Below, in pieces: positions 57,101 through 64,000 of a DNA stretch of 64,000 bases (positions within the stretch are counted from its first letter, which is position 1; every line of letters begins with the position of its first letter). A program made the translations under genes and the position numbers. Under the pieces are notes generated by a model. It made no database searches. It was given only the letters and a program-made list of their open reading frames with translations, and was not told where the DNA came from. This stretch comes from Eupeodes corollae. Taxonomy: Eukaryota; Arthropoda; Insecta; Diptera; Syrphidae. Where the stretch lies: NCBI RefSeq assembly GCF_945859685.1, contig NC_079149.1:80653073-80717072 (forward strand), given 5' to 3'.

Positions 57101-60100
57101 TCCTACGAAACCAATGGCGTACACTATATATATATGTACATATTTTGAATAATGGTAATTTAGAGCTAAGAGGTAAGATTGTGCCGGAATTGTTAGAACT
57201 ATTTGGCCGACAAAACAATTGTAATTGCCTTAAGAATAAAGAATAAACATTGGAGTTCATTCTATGAAAATATTAGATGTAATGGCATTTGACAAATACC
57301 TTCTAAGTTTATACATCACTGTTTTTCAAAAATATTATAAATCTAATTTTTACGTTAATAATATTAAAATGAAAAAAAAAGTAGAAATGTATGTAGATGC
57401 GATTTTTTTTCTGAAGAAAAAATGATTCTGTTTGAATGAGAAAGATGATGAATTAAAAAATTTAAAAAGTTCGGAAGAATGAAGGCGGTTAAAAAAATAG
57501 AATCTATGTATTCTCACAAACAAATTTTCATTTATTTTGTTTTTAATTCTTTGTATTACCAGAGGGAATTTATCCTCCCCTGATGTGCTCTCGTTAATGT
57601 CCACCAATGTTTGTACCTTTTATTGTTAAAGGAAAAAATGTAATTTTTGATATCAGATATTAGTTTAAAATTTCTGAAGGTATGAAGATTATAGGGAACA
57701 TAAAGAAAGGTTTCGCTTTATATTTAAAAAAAAACTTATTTAACTTAATTAAATTTTATTAAATAGGGAGTCTTATTTATTGTAACGTGCAGGGATATTA
57801 TTTCGAAAAAGCGACCACTACCAATCGATGAGATTTGCACATGCAAACAATTACTCAAGTTAAACCAAAAGATTAAGGTAAATGTGGAACTCCTTTGTTT
57901 TATTTTTTACGGAAAAGAACTTTAAAACTATAAAATTCTTAAAAAAAGAAGTCAAATTGTTATAAAAACAACGTGTCTTCCAACCAAATGAGTTTCTTTA
58001 ACTACTAAATCTCAAGCAAATTTTTTTTAACACATAATGGTTTAATGAATTTAAGTTATGTTCTGTTAGATATTTATTAAAAAATACACTTGAAATGCAA
58101 AACTTAATAAATGTATATTATGGTTATAAACTTTTTCTTCTGTAAGAGTTTGTGTGTTTTAATGATTACGTTAAATGAAATAATGCTTTGATTGAATATT
58201 AAAATATGTTGCTAAACAATTTTGTATTATGTTATTTCATAGAATATGCATCCTATTTTAATATTTCTTAAAACTTTGTTGAAAACATGTTTAATTAAAA
58301 TGTTTAAGGTCGTATTTTCATAAATAAAGAAAGCAAGTGTTTATTTATAAACATAAATCAATTTAAACACGAGCACTGTTGTAAATGTAAGATTCCAAAA
58401 TTTGGAATTTCACTCTAAAGGTTGTTACCAGGCTTCTAGTAAGTTACCCCCCCTTTTAAGCTTGCTTCAATTTTTTAGAACTAACTTATTTTTGTTGTCC
58501 CGTTTACCAAATATTTGATGGTATGAATTGTGGAAACATTAATTTATTTTGTATTTTTTACCAAAATGTTTAAATTCTGAATTGTTATTTTCGAGGGTTG
58601 TCACAGCAATTATGTTTTTTTTCGATTTCATTGAAAACGTTCCTTTTTTTTGTTAACACATTTAGGTTTTCAAGATTTTATACTTTTATAGTTCTTTCTC
58701 CTTGGGTACATTGAATTTCCACATGTATCGATCTTAGTTTTGATTGGTTTAGTCGTTTTATTTTTGTTTAAATTTTCCTAAAACAACACAAATTTTTTTT
58801 AAATTTTTAAATCAACTTACAACTTTAAAGTTATCCTTTTTGTTTAATCGTAATTCACGTAACATCTGATTACGCTGTTCCATCATAAGCGTACGCTCAT
58901 ACGTGTATGCTGAAATATCACTGTTCATCTAAAAATAAAAATCGTTTTATTGAATATATGTTTTATAAGACTTATAACATTTTTCTCCTCACCATTTCAA
59001 CAACTTCTACATCAGCTTCTATTCGCAAATGATAAAGGAACGTTTTTAGATCCTTTTTCATTTGAATGGAATTGTCTTCCATTTGTGCAACTGTGAAAAT
59101 TCGAAGTTTGCAGTTTTTCCATGTACGATGCTGTTTCAGTAAGAATGGTAGCAGCATCAACAGTCCACCATCATGTACAATCCACCAAATATCAATGTTA
59201 CCAGATATCTTGATAAGAAATTCACAATATATTATTTCCAATAAGATATTTAAAAAAAACAGCAGATATTTACCTTATGACTAGATTCAGGGTAAAAGTT
59301 GATACCTTTAGGTACAAGCAAGGCCATATGACAAGCAGCCACTGTCCGAACAGTTTGAATGAATGTCCTCCAGCTTTGCTTATTTTCTTGTCGCCAACTA
59401 TAGGGCCATCCAACAATAACGGTATTTGGTTTCATTCCACCTAATCCAATTGTTTGAATTCTATAAAAGAAAAATAATAATAAAGATTTGTTACTCTCTT
59501 AATATATTAGGTAAATTTGTTCGTAAAACTTACACAGAACTTATTCCTTCTTCAATTTCCCGAGCTACTAGAATATCACAGAAGCCTTTAACTTTTTCGT
59601 CGTCCATTAACTTTCTAAGTGATTGTTTGCATTGTGTAGCTTGTGAATTTATTTTATTGTAATCTCCTGGAAGTACGGATACACAAATTGTCAGACCCTT
59701 TCCAGCCTTAAGTTGTGTTGCAAACGAAAATATTTTTCGATATTTTGGCATAAGATTGTCGTTCAATTTAGCCATGACTAAAATTTGTGGACGCCAGTTC
59801 TTGGTGTGTGGTGGACCCTCTTCTAATCGAAGAAGTGAATAGCGTGCGGCCGTTAGGGCCATTCCTCGAATACCATCTCCCCATTCTTTTTCAGCTCTGA
59901 AATATACATATATTACTATTAAATGTATTCCATTTTAAAGGTATCTTGAGGTTCATACCCTCTGTATTCAATGTATTTATAAATAACTATAGCCATTCCC
60001 ATTGCTATGAGAGCAAAATACCACGATGTCATGAACATTACGGAAATACAGAGTGTCAGACCGATCAGGGACAGTGACCAGTGGTAAAACTTGAAACGTG

Positions 60101-61964
60101 GTCTCCAGTTTGGAGTTCGTAGAAGTGTTTGAACAGCGCAGGCAAGGTTGACGAATCCATAGCACATCAAAAAGAACATAGATAGCAATGGTGCCAGTAA
60201 ATCCACATTACCTAAAATCAATTTTATTTATGATATTATGTTTGATCATGACATATCTAGTTTCTCATAAATTAAACTTACCAAGTAATATACCACATTG
60301 ACAAATGACAATTGTCAAAAGAAGAGCTCTAGTAGGTTCACCTCTTGATGAAGATACGGCGAATGGCGCTAAGAATGGTATAATTTGATCTTTTGCAATA
60401 GCTTGTAATAGACGTGGGGCTCCTGTTAAACTTTGAAGACCAGCACCTAGCGTTGATAAGAACGAACCAATCAAAATAACCCACTGATTTGGCCATGCAA
60501 TATTTGCAACCACTAATTTTCCACCAATTGACTGTCCAAATCTGAGAAAAGTTTAAATAAACGTTCATCTTTCTACAACATTCAAGCGGTATATATAAAT
60601 TCATACTTGTCACGCAAAAGTAAGTTGTCAACAGTACCGGCGAATAGCATCACACATGATAAATAGACCGTACTAGTTGTAAGGATTGCACAAATTGTTC
60701 CGATTGGTATACTTTTTTGAGCATCGGCTAAATCACCAGATCTATTGGATCCAGCCATGATACCTTTAAAATTGAAGATTTCAAATTACATACTTAGAAA
60801 TTTAATATCAACGCGAAGAAATAACTTGCCAGTTACAGATGGGAAAAAGATTCCAATCAATAAGGTAAACGATGTTGTTATATCTGCCAAAATTTCCTTG
60901 TATGCAATGTCACCAGGTGAACCACGATCTATGGAATTTTCTCCGTAAGCAATAAATTGCCCTTTCTAGATAAATTGAAGACAAAACAATCAGGGTCAAT
61001 AAATGTATTCCAAATGAAATAGAACCAATCTGAAATTTTACTAATAAGACCAAAAATTTGTCAACTCAACTCCATAAAAATAATAAATTCAAGTCCAGAA
61101 GCAGTTTATCTGGAAGGATCAATAATCCTGGCAGGATTAAACATCAACATTATTGACTAAGTTAAGTTCAGTAAACTTTGGTTATTAAATACATTTATCG
61201 AAGAATATTCTTTCTCATGGTTTCAAGCTTAGCATATTTTTTTTAAAAAGCTTGCCTTTTCAAATGAAGACAATTTAAAGGAATACTCTCACACAAAAAT
61301 GGATAACAGAATAGGGATGTAATAAAGAAGTCTTAGCCAAAAAAGCTTTAGAGTAATGTCCCGAAGTTAAAGAGGCGTCTTTTTATGACAACTCAGAAAT
61401 TTGAGCTTTTTTCATTGTATTGTCAAAAGAACCAAGAATTCACTTTAGAATTTATTAGTATAGTTTATGTTGATTTAATTTAGCGTCAAGATGAAATAAT
61501 TATTGAAGAAACTCTTGAATGCAAAGTTTTATCGAATATTTAAAGCAATCGATAATAATCTTATTGAAATAAAAGAAGTTAAACAAAAACAATTGTATTT
61601 ATTAAAATATAATAATATCAAAAAATAGTTATCATATGTCAATAACCTATATTATTCAAAACAATGTATACACAAATATTTCCTTACCTCTAAGAACGAT
61701 GGTAAAATATTTTCATAAAATACACCACTCGATAAACCTTTGATTCCTTTTACCTTTGTGACATTATGCACTTGAAATAGAAAAAAAAATCATTCTTAAG
61801 TTAATGAAATCAAACCAAAATTAATCAATTTTAAAAACTTACATTTGTAATATTCACCACAAATTCCGTCCGGACAAAATGCGTTGTATATCATTCCACC
61901 TTCTTCTTTAGTGCAGTTTTCTAAAGGAACGTCTTTCAGTAAACGTTTGCCGAGAACGCACATG
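42025..61964 (-). CDS. kcc: K-Cl cotransporter (SLC12A4-7 family), 3' part of gene
   Basis: Electroneutral K+/Cl- symporter of the plasma membrane. The 14 exons here give 797 residues. They start in the large extracellular loop (Cys-rich, with NCT and NVT sequons) and run through the later membrane helices (FFPSVTGIMAGSNRSGDLAD, LGAGLQSLTGAPRLLQAIAK, SMFFLMCYGFVNLACAVQTL) and the whole cytoplasmic C-terminal domain to the conserved end LVRGGG-type VMVRGGG/REVITIYS (read as LERVLMVRGGGREVITIYS). Two threonines equivalent to WNK/SPAK sites of human KCC3 are present: TYERTLMMEQ and RRMHTAVKLNE. Every junction phase agrees. Introns range from 61 bp to 12.5 kb and hold LINEs, SINEs, MITEs and a Tc1-like element. 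The N-terminus lies beyond 64000. Confidence 0.96.
42612..42953. mobile_element. PIF-type MITE inserted in LINE
   Basis: Inverted ends (GCTGAAACACATACGCG..CAGCTTCGGCTTCGCCTG and inverse ...GTGTTTCAGCC) flanked by TAA on both sides (42609-42611 and 42954-42956). 342 bp, non-coding. It splits LINE text that is continuous on both sides. Confidence 0.87.
44916..45226 (+). mobile_element. tRNA-derived SINE, copy 3 (inside LINE)
   Basis: Full-length copy with an 11-bp duplication TAATCTCAGTG at 44905-44915 and 45227-45237. The LINE sequence resumes directly afterwards. Confidence 0.96.
44923..44977 (+). promoter_or_regulatory. Internal Pol III promoter of the SINE
   Basis: A-box-like TGGCATGATGG (44923-44933) and B-box GGTTCGATCCC (44967-44977); the B box matches the eukaryotic consensus exactly. 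Confidence 0.85.
45418..45562 (-). mobile_element. tRNA-derived SINE, copy 4 (partial, old)
   Basis: Diverged reverse-orientation head and part of the body (GCACAGGCAGGCTTTGAACC, CACAAGAGGCAATACC). Confidence 0.85.
45767..45906 (-). CDS. kcc: kcc exon: second WNK/SPAK threonine
   Basis: 140 nt: NVRRMHTAVKLNEVIVNKS and NLPGPPKDLKHGRESN. The Thr in RRMHTAV equals KCC3 T1048. The donor GTATCC keeps the Tyr codon shared with the last exon. Confidence 0.93.
45974..46149 (-). CDS. kcc: kcc exon: acidic/basic linker
   Basis: 176 nt: EYYRDNQGDEKQKGYSHN and KSERSSTDAHLEIKSRP. Low complexity and charged. An alternative acceptor 7 nt in (TTTAG) would shift the phase and is less likely. Confidence 0.8.
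46213..46314 (-). CDS. kcc: kcc exon: variable linker
   Basis: 102 nt, phase 0: VQAIVDHHHDTTKTNPKVRF then ADPSEAF. The VQAIVDHHH...VRFADP pattern is typical of KCCs. Between TTTTAG and GTAAAT. Confidence 0.9.
46676..46766 (+). mobile_element. 3' tail of LINE family 1
   Basis: About 90 bp resembling the 3' ends at 45320-45410 and 50140-50245. It ends CAGCCACTTTAACCTAACCT and more TAACC units. Confidence 0.7.
47010..48185 (-). mobile_element. RNase H-bearing LINE (family 2), RT fragment
   Basis: RT with VAYADDLVLL near 47935, thumb (AKYLGVILDPKLNWKLNI) at about 47720, LDLLPIDLFIKYI near 47410, then a 3' UTR near-identical to that at 40705. Most of the RNase H domain is deleted at about 47180. 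Lies in the 12.5-kb kcc intron. Confidence 0.88.
48521..48624 (-). mobile_element. tRNA-derived SINE, copy 5 (5'-truncated)
   Basis: Carries the 3' body (GGGTGGCGCAACAGACCG) and a piece of the middle but no tRNA head. Flanked by TTTTCATGC (48512-48520 and 48625-48633). It also has an internal deletion. Confidence 0.85.
49150..50245 (+). mobile_element. RNase H-bearing LINE (family 1), 3' fragment
   Basis: RNase H (HFYTDGLKTKEGVGGGVY, CSVFQAELLAIKEVLSWL), GHRDIPGNCKAEELA, zinc motif near 49960 and 3' UTR to about 50245. Frameshifts near 49500 and a stop at 49618. Confidence 0.9.
50246..52748. other. kcc intron, non-coding
   Basis: No ORF of interest. A possible MITE lies at about 50484-50915: AAAGCTAGTGGCTACGTAGTC near its left end is partly inverted at 50870-50890. 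Weakly supported. Confidence 0.4.
52751..54211 (+). mobile_element. Tc1-like transposon with about 230-bp TIRs
   Basis: TIRs span about 52751-52980 and 53985-54211 (left end CACTCCTCGTCAACTGAATA), flanked by TA (52749-52750 and 54212-54213). Within each TIR the motif GTCAACTGA recurs at the outer and inner ends, the IR/DR layout of long-TIR Tc1 elements such as Minos, S and Paris. The transposase inside is inactive. Confidence 0.93.
53110..53945 (+). pseudogene. Tc1-like transposase (DD34E), broken
   Basis: 53232-53435 gives HTH and linker text (IKQKVGVNATCSTVLRVINN, KMLRLDFSRLHMSW). A shift in a T run at about 53424-53431 precedes LDEKKFNFDGSDG with the first Asp. HNNAPIHSA near 53660-53690 has Asn where the second catalytic Asp is expected (DNAP). 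YSPDLNIIENVWGWL keeps the Glu. Further stops follow. Confidence 0.88.
54861..55040. repeat. Imperfect tandem repeat, about 2.3 units
   Basis: Blocks beginning ATTCATAAA..ACA (at 54863, 54949 and 55019) share ACATAAGAA.AGCT.ATC and ACTTATCGAACAAA; unit about 70-86 bp. Confidence 0.75.
55250..55460. repeat. Dispersed repeat family C
   Basis: Resembles 20875-21025 over about 150 bp, with extra sequence in the middle. Confidence 0.6.
58821..58928 (-). CDS. kcc: kcc exon: first WNK/SPAK threonine
   Basis: MNSDISAYTYERTLMMEQRN carries the Thr equivalent to KCC3 T991. Phase 0 at both ends; a 12.5-kb intron follows. Confidence 0.93.
58993..59208 (-). CDS. kcc: kcc exon: C-terminal domain
   Basis: IDIWWIVHDGGLLMLLPFLL, RIFTVAQMEDNSIQMKKDLK and ADVEVVEM; phase 0 at both ends. 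Confidence 0.96.
59274..59460 (-). CDS. kcc: kcc exon: C-terminal domain
   Basis: GGMKPNTVIVGWPYSWRQE and TVRTVAACHMALLVPKGINF. Confidence 0.97.
59534..59896 (-). CDS. kcc: kcc exon: start of C-terminal domain
   Basis: EWGDGIRGMALTAARYSLLR, HTKNWRPQILVMAKLN and VKGFCDILVAREIEEGISS. Confidence 0.97.
59959..60211 (-). CDS. kcc: kcc exon: last membrane segments
   Basis: LLSMFFLMCYGFVNLACAVQ, RTPNWRPRFKFYHW, then a helical pair around FMTSWYFALIAM. Confidence 0.97.
60282..60541 (-). CDS. kcc: kcc exon: membrane segments
   Basis: VANIAWPNQWVILIGSFLST, LGAGLQSLTGAPRLLQAIAK, RGEPTRALLLTIVICQCGI. Among the most conserved parts of the protein. Confidence 0.97.
60607..60763 (-). CDS. kcc: kcc exon: membrane segment
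   Basis: IMAGSNRSGDLADAQKSIPI and IGTICAILTTSTVYLSCVML. Confidence 0.96.
60830..60965 (-). CDS. kcc: kcc exon: membrane segment, GC donor
   Basis: Encodes DITTSFTLLIGIFFPSVT. The following intron starts with GCAAGT instead of GT. Confidence 0.93.
60966..61687. other. kcc intron
   Basis: 722 bp, AT-rich, with no TE or ORF recognised. Confidence 0.6.
61688..61770 (-). CDS. kcc: kcc exon: extracellular loop end
   Basis: HNVTKVKGIKGLSSGVFYEN; donor GTAAGG. Phase 1 in, phase 0 out. Confidence 0.9.
61843..61964 (-). CDS. kcc: kcc exon: extracellular loop
   Basis: Acceptor CTTAG, donor GTAAGT. Encodes MCVLGKRLLKDV..NCTKEE and GICGEYYK, with loop cysteines. Confidence 0.88.
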
Positions 61965-62093
61965 CTAAGATAGTTCATTATTATTAATTTTTTTCTTTAA
62001 ACATAAATTAACTTATATGTTATTTGGTGTAATCAAATTTACATATCCTTGACTAATAAGCTTTTTTTATAAAACATACTCTTAAAGTGCCAA

Positions 62094-63105
62094 CCCGTGA
62101 TGGAGTAAGACACACTTAAGCCAGTCATGATACCACATGAATCTTGAGGCTTTTCTAGTCCAGTCAATGAACGAAAAAAATTGCCTTCAGCTCAAAAAAA
62201 AATCCAACAGTTTCAAAAATTGGCACACTTACTAAGGGATGTCTGGTGATGACCCAAAAAAAAGTCCCCAAGAATCCGACGTGGGCTCTATGAGCTCCAG
62301 CGGCAGAGAAACATGGACATTGTTTCACTTTCTAACGTTTATCTCGAAAACTATTTGTCGTATCAAAAAATGTTGTTACACAAAATTAAAGCTCATTAAA
62401 TTTTATTAAAAAAAGGCTCCGTGATTTTTTTCGTATCTGTTATAGTTTATAAATTAACTCTAGCGGCAGTGAAGAGAAACATACGGTTTTTTCGGTTTTT
62501 CGGGTTTATCTGAAAACCTTTATTAATTGGACTATTTTCTTAAGTCAATGAAACCATAAAGCTTTTTGCAAAAGTCATTTATAAATACGCATAGCCGCTT
62601 GCTTTCCTATAAGACAATGTCCGGTCTAGAAATTTGCCTAACTATCTGAGAAAATACGGATATCAGATGTTGATATCACATTTTCTTTAAGTCAGGAAAA
62701 GATTTCTTTTACCACCGAAAATTCCACTTGGGATAGTTTATAATTAGCGGAACGAGAGTTTATTTCAGTCCCATTTATTACCAATGGTTTTTTTTCAGAT
62801 CCCTGCAGTAGCTTTTTTGACTCTTCGTTGTATATTACGTTTCCAATTTTGTTTTTTGGCCATAATAAGACCCAGCTACCTAGCCTCGTCCACAAACTTT
62901 AATTAGATACCGTTAATATGGGGAGGGTTAACATTCTGGAATTTTGTATTTACTCGAAAATAGGACTAATTCGGTTTTAGAGGATTGACACCCAGTCCAC
63001 AACGATCAGCCCAAAATATTAGTTTATCCAAGGCATTTTGTGAGAGCTCTTTTGGGTTGTTAATATACTTTCCTTAGACTGCTATAGTCAAGTCTTCCGT
63101 AGAAG
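62094..63105 (-). mobile_element. LINE family 1 fragments, first part
   Basis: 62094-62200 is an inverted copy of the family 3' UTR (CCACATGAATCTTGAGGC). 62600-62690 matches the RNase H region (inverse of GATATCAACATCTGATATCC). 62900-63100 encodes RT text after the catalytic box (WADRCGLGVN). 62210-62590 is unrelated inserted or replaced sequence. Confidence 0.75.
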
Positions 63106-63923
63106 CAGGGCCGGATTAAATAAAATGTGGCCCGGGGCTAGTTTTGTAATTTTTCTTTTATTGAAATCAGAAAATTCATGATTAACTTCTTTGCTCAAGG
63201 GTTTCGATTCGATTTCAATTTGTGAAAAATTATTTCATGTAGTTTTCAATCAAAGACAACATCTTGTTTTTAGCTAGGTTTAAATCTAGTTCCACTTTTT
63301 GCAATTATGAATTGGTGGCGTCAAATCTATTTAAAATCTCTTTCCCCCATAAAAGCATTTTAAAGTTTAATAATTTTCGATTTTAAAGATAAAGCTTCTT
63401 GCCGAGTATTAAATTTTTTATTTCGATCAGCTAAGCAGCTTAAAAATTTGTTGCTAGAATTATTTTGTAAAGACGTTTTTGAGTACAAGTGTTAAATTTA
63501 CGGGGTTTTCAAATTATTTAAACAAATATATTTATAAAAGTGTACAGTGAAGTGATGCTCATATAAAAATGAGCCATGAATAGTCGAAAAGAAGGAAAAG
63601 GGGATGTGCATTGAATTAAATGTCTTTTGGATTTGGGATTAATTGGATGGATTTTTTTCTTTGGATATACTTGCGAGTTGAGCTATGTGGGTTTAAATTT
63701 TAAGGGATTAATTGTGAGTTGGGCTATATGGCTTTAACGTTTTTGGGGTATATAGCTTCGAGTTTGGATTTTGTGGAGCCAACTAATTTTGTTTTTTATA
63801 TTTGGGGTTTATTAGATTGTACAGTTTAAATATCGTGGTTTTAGTTTCTTATTGGGATGTGGCCCTCGTTTCCGCGAGGCCCGGGGCTGCACTCCCCTCT
63901 AGCCCCCTATTAATCCTGGGCTG
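63106..63923. mobile_element. hAT-type non-autonomous element in LINE
   Basis: Ends CAGGGCCGGATTAA and TTAATCCTGGGCTG form an imperfect inverted repeat (11 of 14), plus inner GGCCCGGGGC copies. An 8-bp flanking pair, CGTAGAAG (63098-63105) and CGTATAGG (63924-63931), matches at 6 of 8. Non-coding interior with GGGTT/GGGATT-rich text. 818 bp. Confidence 0.75.
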
Positions 63924-63931
63924 CGTATAGG

Positions 63932-64000
63932 CAACCACTCTAAAACCCTCTACATCCAGACACCACCAGGTTCCCTCTACTAACAAATTTTCTAGCAGAA
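63932..64000 (-). mobile_element. LINE family 1, continuation past the hAT insertion
   Basis: Minus-strand text CTTTAGAGTGG-like RVVAY residues just before the catalytic Asp pair resume here and run off the window edge. Confidence 0.65.

Larger units (their letters stand above)
54212..58820. other. kcc intron, mostly non-coding
   Basis: Contains an imperfect tandem repeat (54861-55040), a dispersed repeat (55250-55460), an unrecognised ORF (56950-57246) and a short open segment with splice-like edges (57793-57877). Nothing else recognised. Confidence 0.45.

Overview
This is AT-rich nuclear DNA from an insect, almost certainly a fly (Diptera). The host genes have short GT-AG introns of about 60-80 bp alongside much longer ones, and their best recognisable relatives are Fak, kcc and the mitochondrial protease IMP1. 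Most of the rest is transposable elements (TEs), many nested in one another. There are no prokaryotic features, CRISPR arrays or operons.

Host genes. (1) Positions 1-7817, plus strand: the 3' two thirds of Fak (focal adhesion kinase), from the end of the kinase domain to the FAT domain, in 8 exons with consistent phases (1050 residues here). One intron holds an antisense RpL15 retropseudogene and another holds an antisense LINE. (2) 20352-19749, minus strand: a complete two-exon mitochondrial inner membrane protease subunit 1 (IMMP1L/IMP1, 180 aa). (3) 61964-42025, minus strand: the 3' part of kcc (K-Cl cotransporter, SLC12A4-7 family), 14 exons and 797 residues. The last four exons are tens of bases to 12.5 kb apart, in introns packed with TEs, and the final 92-nt exon lies 3.65 kb from its neighbour. 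The 5' exons of kcc lie beyond position 64000.

Mobile DNA, left to right: decayed LINE (3800-6230); tRNA-derived SINE (9317); decayed Ty3/Gypsy LTR element with a 56-bp tandem array (10197-15416); Helitron helicase remnants (15480-16330) beside a perfect 37-bp palindrome; a long-TIR MITE (17590-17836); LINE RT (18379-19560); a mariner-type MITE (22651-22866); a PIF/Harbinger element (23040-24650); a SINE (25285-25603); then a three-level nest. In the nest, a LINE (from 25750) is split by a PIF/Harbinger element (26777-38556), which is itself split by a full-length errantivirus (29868-37651) with LTRs that read as identical. From 40.7 to 50.2 kb come fragments of two RNase H-bearing LINE families, SINEs and a PIF-type MITE. 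A Tc1-like element with about 230-bp TIRs lies at 52751-54211. At 62.1-64.0 kb a LINE is interrupted by a hAT-type element.

How the parts relate. Fak acts in integrin signalling, kcc in K-Cl efflux controlled by WNK/SPAK kinases, and IMMP1L in mitochondrial presequence maturation. Nothing suggests co-regulation. The TEs record successive insertions, and the errantivirus is the youngest clear one: identical LTRs, open gag and env, and pol open except for one in-frame stop. All calls come from reading the sequence; no database search was run.
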